Part shown: one piece after another, positions 7,558 to 15,248 of the stretch
Position numbering within the stretch: the stretch's first letter is position 1
Layout of the letters: each line of letters opens with the position of its first letter
Source of the DNA: Ilumatobacteraceae bacterium
Lineage (GTDB): Bacteria > Actinomycetota > Acidimicrobiia > Acidimicrobiales > Ilumatobacteraceae
Length of the DNA stretch: 64,000 nucleotides
Assembly: GCA_033344875.1 (NCBI GenBank)
Contig: JAWPMO010000001.1
Coordinates: forward strand, 3,559,595-3,623,594
Direction of reading: 5' to 3'
Notes under the pieces: generated by a model
What the model saw: only the letters and a program-made list of their open reading frames with translations
Database searches by the model: none
What the model was told of the DNA's origin: nothing
Program-made: the position numbers and the translations under genes

Positions 7558-8415
7558 ATGATCCCGGTCGTCGTCCTCGTCGTCGGCGGCGTCGTCGCGT
7601 TTCTGCTGGCCGCCGGCCGCCGGATGATTGGAGCGAGCGAGCCGCTCGACACCGAACGACACGAGCGCTGGATCGTCCGTCACGCTCCCAGGTGGCTGCA
7701 ACGAAGCATCGTCGGGCTCGACAACCGCGTGGTCGGAGGCGCGGTCGTGGGCGTCACGTTCGTGGCGATCTTCATGTGCGCGTTGGTCGTCGGCTGGATC
7801 TTCTCGACGATCGAAGACGAACGAGGTTTCGCCCGATGGGACATGTCGGCCGCGGAGTACGGCGCGGAGCAAGCCTCCGCGGCTTCGACCCGCGTCCTCG
7901 ACGCGTTCACACAACTCGGCGGGACCGGGTACTTGTTGGCCGTGATGGCACTGCTCGGCGTCTACCACGGCGTCCGCCGCCGGGACTGGGGACCAGCGGC
8001 ATACATGGCCGTCGTCGGAATAGGCGTCTCTGCACTGAACAATGGACTCAAGCTGCTGATCGACCGTGACCGACCCGACATCGCACAACTCAGCGGATAT
8101 TCGAGTTCATCGTTCCCGTCCGGCCACACCGCCGCCGCGGCCGCATGCTGGGCCGCCATCGCACTCGTCGCGGCCAGAGATCGCTCGCGCACCACGCGCA
8201 CCCTGTGGTCGTTCGCTGCCATCGCAATCGCCGTCGTCGTCGCCGCCACACGAGTGCTCCTCGGAGTGCACTGGGTGTCCGACGTGATCGCGGGCATCTT
8301 CGTCGGCTGGACCTGGTTCTTCGTGACAACCATCGTGTTCGGCGGACGCATCCTGCGCTTCGCCGAACCCGTCGACCGCATCGAACGCGACCAGGCCAAA
8401 CAACACCGGCCGTGA
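7558..8415 (+). CDS. PAP2-family membrane phosphatase
   Basis: A 285-residue polytopic membrane protein with all three PAP2 motifs: KLLIDRDRP, SSFPSGHTA and RVLLGVHWVSD. PAP2 enzymes remove phosphate from lipid pyrophosphates such as undecaprenyl pyrophosphate on the outer face of the membrane. The third gene of the CmtR-CDF operon, it parallels PbrB of lead resistance, a PAP2-type phosphatase whose released phosphate helps precipitate exported Pb(II). The ATG at 7558 is chosen as the start next to the first helix; an upstream non-ATG start is possible. Phosphatase identity is solid; the lead role is inferred from context. Confidence 0.85.
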   Translation: MIPVVVLVVGGVVAFLLAAGRRMIGASEPLDTERHERWIVRHAPRWLQRSIVGLDNRVVGGAVVGVTFVAIFMCALVVGWIFSTIEDERGFARWDMSAAEYGAEQASAASTRVLDAFTQLGGTGYLLAVMALLGVYHGVRRRDWGPAAYMAVVGIGVSALNNGLKLLIDRDRPDIAQLSGYSSSSFPSGHTAAAAACWAAIALVAARDRSRTTRTLWSFAAIAIAVVVAATRVLLGVHWVSDVIAGIFVGWTWFFVTTIVFGGRILRFAEPVDRIERDQAKQHRP

Positions 8416-8715
8416 CCAAAGCGCGGGGCCGAGGCGCGGCGTCGTGGAGAGCAAGGTTCCGTCGGATGCCCTGGCGATGAGGACGTGCGACGAGCCATCG
8501 ACCTGAGGGCGCTTGAGCGGAACGCCATCGCCATCCTCCATCGTCATGGCGGCCGCCTGACCCTGGCTCCGTGCGGCAGCGGCCGGGACTTTGGCGCTCG
8601 CCGTTCCAGCAATGCGAGCTTGGGGGCGTCATCGCTTCGCGGGCCGTCTCGAGCTTGCTCGGATGGAGATGTGGCCGAGGTCTCACGCTGCGCGCCACTT
8701 TTCGCCACCATTCCG
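8416..8715. other. Intergenic, no gene seen
   Basis: About 300 nt between the PAP2 gene and the M23 promoter. Open frames here are short and Arg-rich in every direction and match no family I recognise. No clear hairpin or palindrome was seen. Confidence 0.5.
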
Positions 8716-8743
8716 TTGCGTGACCGCAACATAACCGTAACAT
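8716..8743 (+). promoter_or_regulatory. Promoter of M23 gene, leaderless type
   Basis: TTGCGT, 16 nt, then TAACAT, with 6 nt between the -10 and ATG 8750. The promoter of the second M23 gene (32204-32231, minus strand) has the same -35, 16-nt spacer, -10 and 6-nt gap, and the surrounding ATTCCGTTGCG...AACCGTAACAT is also shared. A repeated (C/T)AACAT unit (8727-8732 and 8738-8743) could be a response-regulator site of MtrA type. Confidence 0.6.
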
Positions 8744-8749
8744 TGTGGA

Positions 8750-9310
8750 ATGTTGTCGCCCTGGAGACTCTCCGCCGCCACGCTCATCGCACTATGTGTT
8801 GCGTGGCTTGGTCCGCCGGTGGCGAGCGCACACGAACAGACAGTTCCTTCGCGACGCGACACCATCGCGTCCCTCAATGCGTGCCCGGTCGCCGGCTCGA
8901 GCACGTTCGACGACAGCTGGGGCGACGCTCGGTCTGCGGGACGACGACACGAAGGCGTGGACATGGAGGCCGATCACAACACACCAGTGGTCGCAGTACG
9001 CGATGGATCGGCAGAGTTCAAGCGCAGCAACCTCGGCGGCAATGCGATCTGGCTGACCACTGACGCTGGCGAACGGTTCTACTACGCGCATCTCGACGAC
9101 TGGGAGGGCGACAGCCGTGAGGTTCGAGCCGGCGAGGTGATCGGCTACGTGGGACAGACCGGCAACGCTCGCGGCGACCACCTCCATTTCGAGACGCGGG
9201 CCGGACAGGATGCGATCAACCCGTTCCCGTTCGTCGAGCGGCTGTGTGGGCCAACGACCCCTCCTGCGCTGACGCTCCTCCCGATCGGTCCGCTGCTCCG
9301 CTGGGTATAG
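8750..9310 (+). CDS. Secreted M23 (lysostaphin-like) peptidoglycan endopeptidase
   Basis: The 186-residue protein has a Sec signal peptide (about residues 1-27, ending ASAHEQ) and an M23 catalytic domain. The zinc ligands are visible as RRHEGVDM (HxxxD, about residue 73) and DHLHFE (HxH, about residue 145). It cuts peptide cross-links in the cell wall. It is a close paralogue of the protein at 31643 and shares its promoter. No RBS is present and the -10 lies 6 nt before ATG, so the mRNA is probably leaderless. It does not carry the CCTACA palindrome. Confidence 0.9.
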   Translation: MLSPWRLSAATLIALCVAWLGPPVASAHEQTVPSRRDTIASLNACPVAGSSTFDDSWGDARSAGRRHEGVDMEADHNTPVVAVRDGSAEFKRSNLGGNAIWLTTDAGERFYYAHLDDWEGDSREVRAGEVIGYVGQTGNARGDHLHFETRAGQDAINPFPFVERLCGPTTPPALTLLPIGPLLRWV

Positions 9311-9325
9311 AACCGGAACCGGCGG

Positions 9326-10417
9326 GTGAAGGCCACCCGCACACGACCTGCCGTGATCTACATCGTCTGGATACCCGTCCTGCTCGCCTCCGTGTGGGCC
9401 GCCCATTGGGGCGCCGAGCACCTCGCGTCCCCGCTCGAGAAGCTCCGCTCGAAATGGGGGATCTCCGTCGCTGCCGGCGGCGCTCTGATCGGGCTCGCCG
9501 CCGCAAGCCCCGAAGTGGGTATCGCAACGACCTCAGCCCTTCGTGGCGTCTCCGACATCGGCCTCGGCAGCTCGATCGGGGCGAACGTGTTCGCCATCCC
9601 GATCATGGTGACGACGGCATTCATCGTCACCCGTCGGCGCAACCTCGGCAATGGCGACGGCGGCGAGGGAGATCAAGGCGAAGCGGGCAACGGCACCGGC
9701 CAAGAAGACAGCGAGGGCGGCGAGCACGCCAACCATGAGCGGCATGTGGCCGACCGTGTCCTGGTCATCGATCGTCAGGCCGTCACGGTGCAGGCTCTGC
9801 CCTACCTCGGTTTGGTCGCCGGGTTCGCAGCGGTCACGCTGCCGGCGCCGTGGCGCGGCCTGCAACCCATCGATGCCGTCCTGCTGGCGGCGGGCTATCT
9901 GGTGTACGCGGCGCAGGCGCTCGTTCGGGACCGCAGCGATGGTGAAGACGTCGAATGGTCGACGCGAGAGATCGGCCTCGCCGTCGGCGGTGTGGGCGCC
10001 CTCGTGGTCGGAGCCTTCTTCACGGTCTTGTCGACCGAGAACATCGTGTCCGGCTTGGGGATCGAGCCCGTCGTCGGCGGCCTCTTGATCACGGCACCGA
10101 TGGCGGCGTTGCCGGAAGTGTTCGCGACGCGCAGTGTCGTGCGAAGCGGCCAGGTAACACCTGGAACGACCAGTGTGATCTCGGACCACGCGGTGACCGT
10201 CACGCTGTCGTTCGTGCCACTCGCGCTCACGACGCTGCAGATCGGGAACCTTCGGCTCTTCGTCATCAACCTCATCGGTGTCGCCCTCGTCGGCGTGCTC
10301 TATGCCGCGTTCGGTTGGTGGGGTGGAAGCGAGGTTGGGTTCCGGAGGTGGCAGATCGCCGGCCTCGTTGCGGTGATCCCGTGTTGGATTGTCGCCGTCG
10401 TGATCTGGGGGATCTGA
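9326..10417 (+). CDS. CaCA-family cation exchanger (sodium/calcium exchanger type)
   Basis: A 363-residue polytopic membrane protein. The first alpha-repeat is clear (AAASPEVGIATTSALRGVSD then GLGSSIGANVF) and the second is recognisable (TAPMAALPEVFATRSVVRSG). These repeats form the ion site in Ca2+/cation antiporters. Between them lies an Asp/Glu/His-containing loop (about residues 110-150). It starts with GTG 9326, 15 nt after the M23 stop, so it may be co-transcribed. The transported ion cannot be deduced. Confidence 0.78.
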   Translation: MKATRTRPAVIYIVWIPVLLASVWAAHWGAEHLASPLEKLRSKWGISVAAGGALIGLAAASPEVGIATTSALRGVSDIGLGSSIGANVFAIPIMVTTAFIVTRRRNLGNGDGGEGDQGEAGNGTGQEDSEGGEHANHERHVADRVLVIDRQAVTVQALPYLGLVAGFAAVTLPAPWRGLQPIDAVLLAAGYLVYAAQALVRDRSDGEDVEWSTREIGLAVGGVGALVVGAFFTVLSTENIVSGLGIEPVVGGLLITAPMAALPEVFATRSVVRSGQVTPGTTSVISDHAVTVTLSFVPLALTTLQIGNLRLFVINLIGVALVGVLYAAFGWWGGSEVGFRRWQIAGLVAVIPCWIVAVVIWGI

Positions 10418-10637
10418 CTGCTCTCGATCAGTCGCCAGGGCTCCCGTGACCCATATGAGTAGTTGCCACCAAACGACGAGCCGGCAGTACGGGCGACTGG
10501 CCACGCCAGAGGATGCTCGATTGCCCGAATCGTGCGCCGGCTCGTCCACTCGTGAGGCGAGTCCCGCGCCGGCGAGTGCTTGAACGGGGATGATCGTTCT
10601 GGCGCTGGTAGAGAGAACACGTTCGACCGCCTACACT

Positions 10638-10652
10638 CCTACACCGTGTCGG
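10638..10652. promoter_or_regulatory. CCTACA-n3-TGTAGG operator, copy 5
   Basis: CCTACACCGTGTCGG: 11 of 12 positions. A second CCTACA half-site begins 8 nt upstream (10630-10635), so two left arms are stacked. The site is 43 nt before the ccmF GTG within a 278-nt spacer that has no other visible gene. Confidence 0.68.
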
Positions 10653-10695
10653 TGCCCAGTCTGAATCGAGTCGCGTCGCGCTGCGAGGTCGTCCG

Positions 10696-12762
10696 GTGAA
10701 TCTGCGGGCGTTCCTCGGGTTGGCCGGCCTCCTGCTGGGTCTCTTGGCGTCGGGGATCGGCATCGTGTTGCTGGCGGCTGGTTTGCGTCGTCGTGACCGG
10801 ATGTTGCTGCTCGCCGGCCGGCGCATGGTGTTCTGGGTTCTGGCCGGCGCGATCGTTGCGGCTGGGGCGATGGAATGGGCGCTGATCTCGCACGACTTCG
10901 AGCTCGCGTACGTTGCGTCGAACGGTTCGCGTTCGACGCCGCTGCTGTACACGGTGGCGTCGATGTGGGGCGCGTTGGAGGGCTCGATCCTGCTGTGGGC
11001 GCTCGTGCTGGCCGGGTACCTGACCGCCATGGTGTACCGGTTCCGGCACCGTGCGGACGATCCGCTGGTCGCGTGGGCCACGCTGGTCGGTCTCGGAGTC
11101 GCGACGTTCTTCTTCGGACTGACGCTCGGTCCGGCGAATCCCTTTCGCCTCGTCGAGGGTGTGGTGCCAAGCGACGGGCCCGGCCCGAATCCGTTGTTGC
11201 AAAACCACCCGTTGATGGCGTTCCATCCGCCGGTCCTGTATCTCGGCTACGTCGGGTTCACCATTCCGTTCGCGTTCGCGTTGGCGGCGCTGATCACCGG
11301 ACGTGTGGACGAGAGCTGGCTGGTCCAGACGCGGCGAGCGACCCTGGTCGCTTGGGGGGCGCTCACGGCGGGGATCGTGCTCGGGGGCTGGTGGAGCTAC
11401 GAGGTGTTGGGCTGGGGTGGCTACTGGGCGTGGGATCCGGTCGAGAACGCGTCGTTGCTGCCGTGGCTCACCGCGACCGCGTTTCTCCACTCGGTGGTGG
11501 TGCAGGAGCGACGGGGGATGCTGCGCGTGTGGAACCTGTCGCTGGTCGTGGCGACGTTCTGCCTCACGATCTTCGGGACCTTCCTCACCCGTTCCGGTGT
11601 CATCAACTCGGTCCACTCCTTCACCCAGTCACCAATCGGCCCTGCACTGCTCGGCTTCCTCGGTGTGGTGACCCTCACCTCGGTGGCGCTCATCGGATGG
11701 CGAGCCGAACGATTGCGCTCACCGGGCCAGATCGACTCGCCGTGGTCGCGCGAGGCGGCGTTCCTCGGCAACAACTTGCTGTTCGCGGCGTTCGCAGCGG
11801 TCGTGTTGATCGGCACGGCATTCCCGTTGCTGGCCGAGACGTATGACGGCCGACAGATCTCGGTGGGTGAGCCGTACTTCGATGCCATGACGATGCCGAT
11901 CGGTTTCGCGCTGTTGTTCTTGATGGCGGTCGCGCCGGCGCTTCCGTGGCGTGCCGCGAGCGCTGAGGTGCTGCACCGTCGATTGGCGACACCGGCCTGG
12001 GCGGCGGCGGGGACGATGGCGATCGTCGTGGTGCTCGGATTGCGCGGCCTCGCGCCGGTGCTCGCCGTCGGGCTCGGCGCATTCGCCGTCGCTGGGGTGG
12101 TCCGCCAGTTCGCGGTCGGCGCCCGTAGCCACCGACGGTCCGGGGCAGCGTGGCCGCGGGCGCTCGCCGCGACAGTCGCGGGTCACCGACGGCTCTACGG
12201 AGGGCTGGTCGTCCACGTCGGCGTCGTCGTGTTCGCCCTTGCATTCACCATGTCGTCCACATTCGCGACCGGCACCGACGTCGCACTCGCGCGAGGAGAA
12301 TCGACGACATTCGAGGGCTACCGGTTCACCTACGTCGGCAGCGAGACGACGACATCGGATCAGAAAGTGTCGCAGGTGGCCTCGATTCGGATCGAGCGGG
12401 GCGAGCGAAGTCTTGGTGTGTACGAACCTGCCGTCACCGAGTACCCGAATCGTGTCCAGCTGATCGGAACGCCATCGGTGCGGACGGGTGTGAGAGAGGA
12501 CGTCTACCTCACGCTGGTGCCGTCGTCGTCGGCCGCCGACGACACGATCCAGCTCGGGATCGGAGTCAATCCGCTCGTGGTGTGGTTGTGGGTGGGCACC
12601 GGCGTCATGCTCGCCGGCACTGCCCTCGCCGCCTGGCCGCGACGCCGCCGACCCCGACCCGCCACTGACGACGCTCGCGGTACCGGGCCTGCCGAGCCCG
12701 TCGAGACGCCAACGGGCATCGAGCCCGACCACGAGCACCAACCGGTCGAGGCCGGGCGATGA
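10696..12762 (+). CDS. ccmF: Cytochrome c heme lyase subunit CcmF
   Basis: A 688-residue polytopic membrane protein of the CcmF/NrfE family. The heme-handling WWD signature WGGYWAWDPVENA is present (about residues 239-251), and conserved histidines and an extracytoplasmic beta-rich C-terminal region follow. CcmF joins heme to apocytochrome c thiols with CcmH and CcmI, which are encoded next by ATGA-overlapping genes. It starts with GTG 10696 downstream of palindrome copy 5. CcmA, B, C, D and E are not in the window, so the genome must carry them elsewhere or use a reduced system. Confidence 0.95.
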   Translation: MNLRAFLGLAGLLLGLLASGIGIVLLAAGLRRRDRMLLLAGRRMVFWVLAGAIVAAGAMEWALISHDFELAYVASNGSRSTPLLYTVASMWGALEGSILLWALVLAGYLTAMVYRFRHRADDPLVAWATLVGLGVATFFFGLTLGPANPFRLVEGVVPSDGPGPNPLLQNHPLMAFHPPVLYLGYVGFTIPFAFALAALITGRVDESWLVQTRRATLVAWGALTAGIVLGGWWSYEVLGWGGYWAWDPVENASLLPWLTATAFLHSVVVQERRGMLRVWNLSLVVATFCLTIFGTFLTRSGVINSVHSFTQSPIGPALLGFLGVVTLTSVALIGWRAERLRSPGQIDSPWSREAAFLGNNLLFAAFAAVVLIGTAFPLLAETYDGRQISVGEPYFDAMTMPIGFALLFLMAVAPALPWRAASAEVLHRRLATPAWAAAGTMAIVVVLGLRGLAPVLAVGLGAFAVAGVVRQFAVGARSHRRSGAAWPRALAATVAGHRRLYGGLVVHVGVVVFALAFTMSSTFATGTDVALARGESTTFEGYRFTYVGSETTTSDQKVSQVASIRIERGERSLGVYEPAVTEYPNRVQLIGTPSVRTGVREDVYLTLVPSSSAADDTIQLGIGVNPLVVWLWVGTGVMLAGTALAAWPRRRRPRPATDDARGTGPAEPVETPTGIEPDHEHQPVEAGR

Positions 12763-13235
12763 GTCCCCGGGCGCGGCGACGGCTCTCATGGCTCGGGATC
12801 ATGCTGGTTGCTGTCGGCGCACTCGTCGTGGCCACACGGTCCGCCGGCGGGCCCGCGTCCGACGAGCAGCGACTGGACGGCATCGCCGCAGAGTTGCGGT
12901 GTCCCGTCTGCCAGGGGTTGTCGGTGCTCGACAGCGACTCGTCAACGGCACAGTCGATCCGCGACGACATCGAACGCCGCATCACCGACGGCGAGAGCGA
13001 CGCCGAGATCCGCCGAGCCTACGTCGACCGCTACGGCGAATGGGTTCTCCTCAAACCGTCCCGATCGGGCTTCGGAGCGATCGTCTGGTGGGCGCCGGTA
13101 CTGGCCGCGGCCGGCGGCTTCGTCGGTGTCGTCGTCGCGCTGGTGCGGGGGCGACGCCGGATCGGTAACCAGCCCACCGCGGACGATCGCGCCGTCGTCG
13201 CACGTGCGATGCAACGACCGACGCCCGAGAAATGA
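12759..13235 (+). CDS. ccmH: Cytochrome c maturation protein CcmH (CycL/NrfF type)
   Basis: The 158-residue protein has an N-terminal hydrophobic segment (about residues 8-26) and the diagnostic LRCPVCQ motif near residue 46. A three-helix domain and a second membrane helix (about 105-127) follow. CcmH holds reduced apocytochrome at its CxxC before heme ligation by CcmF. Its ATG overlaps the ccmF stop (ATGA) and its own stop overlaps the next gene, so it is translationally coupled on both sides. Confidence 0.93.
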   Translation: MSPRARRRLSWLGIMLVAVGALVVATRSAGGPASDEQRLDGIAAELRCPVCQGLSVLDSDSSTAQSIRDDIERRITDGESDAEIRRAYVDRYGEWVLLKPSRSGFGAIVWWAPVLAAAGGFVGVVVALVRGRRRIGNQPTADDRAVVARAMQRPTPEK

Positions 13236-14089
13236 TCGACGTGGACGCTGCCACCACCAATGCGTCCACCGACACGGTGGACTGCTCCGCGCACGCGAAA
13301 GGGGCTGTGTCGCTCAACTCTCGGCAACGGCGTGCGCTCGAAACCGAGCGCGACTTCCTGCTCGGCTCGATCCGAGATCTCGACGAACAACACGAGTCGG
13401 GCGAACTCACCGACGACCGATACGAGTCACTGCTCGCCGGCTACACCTACCGGTCGGCCCGCGTCCTACGGATCCTCGAGTCCGCGCCGAACGATTCATC
13501 GCACGACCCGCCACAACGTCCCCGTGCGTCCCGCAGGTGGCGGAGCCGTCTCGCCGTCATTTCCCCACTCATCGCGGTCGTCGTTCTGATTGCCGTCCTG
13601 CTGCCCTCGGCCGTGAGGGATCGCGGCGACGGCGACACCATCACGGGCAACGCCCAGAGCCGAGATACCGGGACAGGACTTGCGAACGCCGTGGAGGAGC
13701 GCCCGGACGATCCGACGGCACGGCGTCTCTACGCCGGCTATCTCCTCGAGCGCGGACAACTCGTCGACGCGCTCACCCAGTACGACACAGCCGCATCGCT
13801 CGACCCGTCCGACGCAGAATCACGCGCGTACGGCGGATGGATCATTTTCCTCGCCGGGATCACCGACGACGCACTCACTCGCATCGACGACGCGATCGAA
13901 GCCGACCCGACGTACCCCGACGCGCATGCCTTCCGGGGCCTGATCCTCGCTCGCGAAGGTTCGAAACCTGCCGAGGCGATCAAGGAGCTGACACGGTTCC
14001 TCGATCTTGCGCCGCCGAACGCGCCGATGCGCTCACAGGTCGAAGCGCTGATCGCCCGACTTCAGACGGAAACCGGCACCGGCGAGTGA
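13232..14089 (+). CDS. CcmI/CycH-like TPR protein of the heme lyase complex
   Basis: A 285-residue protein. The N-terminal region carries a short helical segment resembling SHOCT or CcmI N-termini (ERDFLLGSIRDLDEQHESGELTD split over about residues 35-58). One membrane helix lies at about residues 108-126, and tetratricopeptide-like repeats follow (AVEERPDDPTARRLYAGYLL, ALTQYDTAASLDPSDAESRA, AIEADPTYPDAHAFRGLILA). CcmI chaperones apocytochrome c to CcmF/CcmH. Third gene of the ccmF-ccmH operon by ATGA overlap. Confidence 0.87.
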   Translation: MIDVDAATTNASTDTVDCSAHAKGAVSLNSRQRRALETERDFLLGSIRDLDEQHESGELTDDRYESLLAGYTYRSARVLRILESAPNDSSHDPPQRPRASRRWRSRLAVISPLIAVVVLIAVLLPSAVRDRGDGDTITGNAQSRDTGTGLANAVEERPDDPTARRLYAGYLLERGQLVDALTQYDTAASLDPSDAESRAYGGWIIFLAGITDDALTRIDDAIEADPTYPDAHAFRGLILAREGSKPAEAIKELTRFLDLAPPNAPMRSQVEALIARLQTETGTGE

Positions 14090-14118
14090 GGTCAAGGTAC
14101 GTGGTGAGTCGGGCGTGA

Positions 14119-14757
14119 TCACGTGTCGTCCGGGCTGGTGCGGTAGTCGTCATTCCGTTCGATGAACGTGTCGCCCGCCACCACCTCGGCCAACACGTCA
14201 TCGAGCGTCGTCGCCCCGACAGCACCGATCAGCTTCGCCTTCACGACGCCACGTGCATCGATCACGTAGGTCTCCGGGATACCGAACACGCCGAAGTCGA
14301 TCGCCGCCACACCATCGGCATCCAGCGCTTGGGGGAACGTCAAGCCGAACTCTTCGCGGAACGCGCGCGCGTCGGACTCGTTGTCCTGATACACGATGCC
14401 GACCATGCCCACCTGGGGGGACCAACGCTGAAAGAACGCCTCCAGATGCGGCGCTTCGGCGCGACACGGCACACACCATGACGCCCAGAAGTTCACCACA
14501 TAGATACGTCCGTCGTAGTCGGAACTCGACACCGTGCCTCCGTCCAATCCGGGTAATTCGAACTCCGGCGCAGGCCGCTCGATCAACGGCGAGTCGACCA
14601 CGCTCGCATCGGTACCGAACCGGCCCCAGGCCACGATCGTGAAACCGATCACGGCAACAATGACCGCGCTCGCGGCCAACCAACGCCACGGTCGCGGACT
14701 CGTCGCGGCGAGCTCGGGGACGGCGACGTCGTCGTCGGTCTCGCGCTCTGATCGCAT
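14119..14757 (-). CDS. CcmG/DsbE-like thiol-disulfide reductase
   Basis: A 212-residue protein with a short acidic cytoplasmic N-terminus, one membrane anchor (about residues 26-45) and a thioredoxin fold with NFWASWCVPCRAEAPHL (about 88-104). A GIPETYVID cis-Pro segment follows. CcmG reduces the apocytochrome CxxCH before heme attachment. ATG 14757 is preceded by AGGA. It lies 38 nt after the DUF2933-like gene and shares its promoter at palindrome 15082-15096. It is convergent with ccmF-H-I, so both arms of the maturation pathway are under the same operator type. Confidence 0.9.
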   Translation of the reverse strand: MRSERETDDDVAVPELAATSPRPWRWLAASAVIVAVIGFTIVAWGRFGTDASVVDSPLIERPAPEFELPGLDGGTVSSSDYDGRIYVVNFWASWCVPCRAEAPHLEAFFQRWSPQVGMVGIVYQDNESDARAFREEFGLTFPQALDADGVAAIDFGVFGIPETYVIDARGVVKAKLIGAVGATTLDDVLAEVVAGDTFIERNDDYRTSPDDT

Positions 14758-14795
14758 CACGACGTTCCTACGCGACGTCGGTTCGAGTGCGCGAG

Positions 14796-14996
14796 TCAGT
14801 GAGTTGTTTGCGAGGCCGGCGGGGTGCTGTCGCTTCGTTGTCTCAGCGCCGCGATCTCCGCGCGCAACGAGTTGATCTCCTGGTCCCGGCCGGGTGTCTC
14901 GGCACTGTCGCTCTTGCTGCCGCGCATCATGAACCACATCATCAGGCCCATCCCGACGGGGCAAGCCAGCAAAGCCAGCGGGTACAGCAACTCCAT
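14796..14996 (-). CDS. Small membrane protein, DUF2933-like
   Basis: The 66-residue protein has one membrane segment, a CPVGMGLMMWFMMRG motif (Met-rich) and a short coiled coil (EINSLRAEIAALRQR). It is a shorter relative of the product at 2476. A good RBS (AGAGGACGAACACC before ATG) supports the start. It is the first gene of the unit that also encodes CcmG, 85 nt from palindrome copy 6. Function unknown; the Met cluster near the membrane is compatible with Cu(I) contact. Confidence 0.75.
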   Translation of the reverse strand: MELLYPLALLACPVGMGLMMWFMMRGSKSDSAETPGRDQEINSLRAEIAALRQRSDSTPPASQTTH

Positions 14997-15081
14997 GGTG
15001 TTCGTCCTCTTTCTTGGTCGACGAGACCGTGGTCGGCTGTTTACCTCCCGCCTCGCTCGAACGGATAGGGCGAGTGTAGCA

Positions 15082-15096
15082 CCTACACCATTTAGG
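15082..15096. promoter_or_regulatory. CCTACA-n3-TGTAGG operator, copy 6 (divergent promoters)
   Basis: CCTACACCATTTAGG: 11 of 12 positions. It lies between the minus-strand DUF2933-ccmG unit and the plus-strand SPW-repeat gene. An overlapping second dyad, TGTAG-CAC-CTACA (15075-15087), shares the left arm, so two dimers might bind. Confidence 0.65.
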
Positions 15097-15248
15097 AGCT
15101 ACGTCATCTCCTGATGTTCGCTGATCTTGCCGTTCGACCGATTATGCAACGGCGAAAGAGGGTAGACCACCCGTATGGGCGTGTCGATCGGCAGGCCCGT
15201 CTCGACCCGTCGGCGGTTCGCAGCGACCGGCAGCTTGGAGGACCGAAC

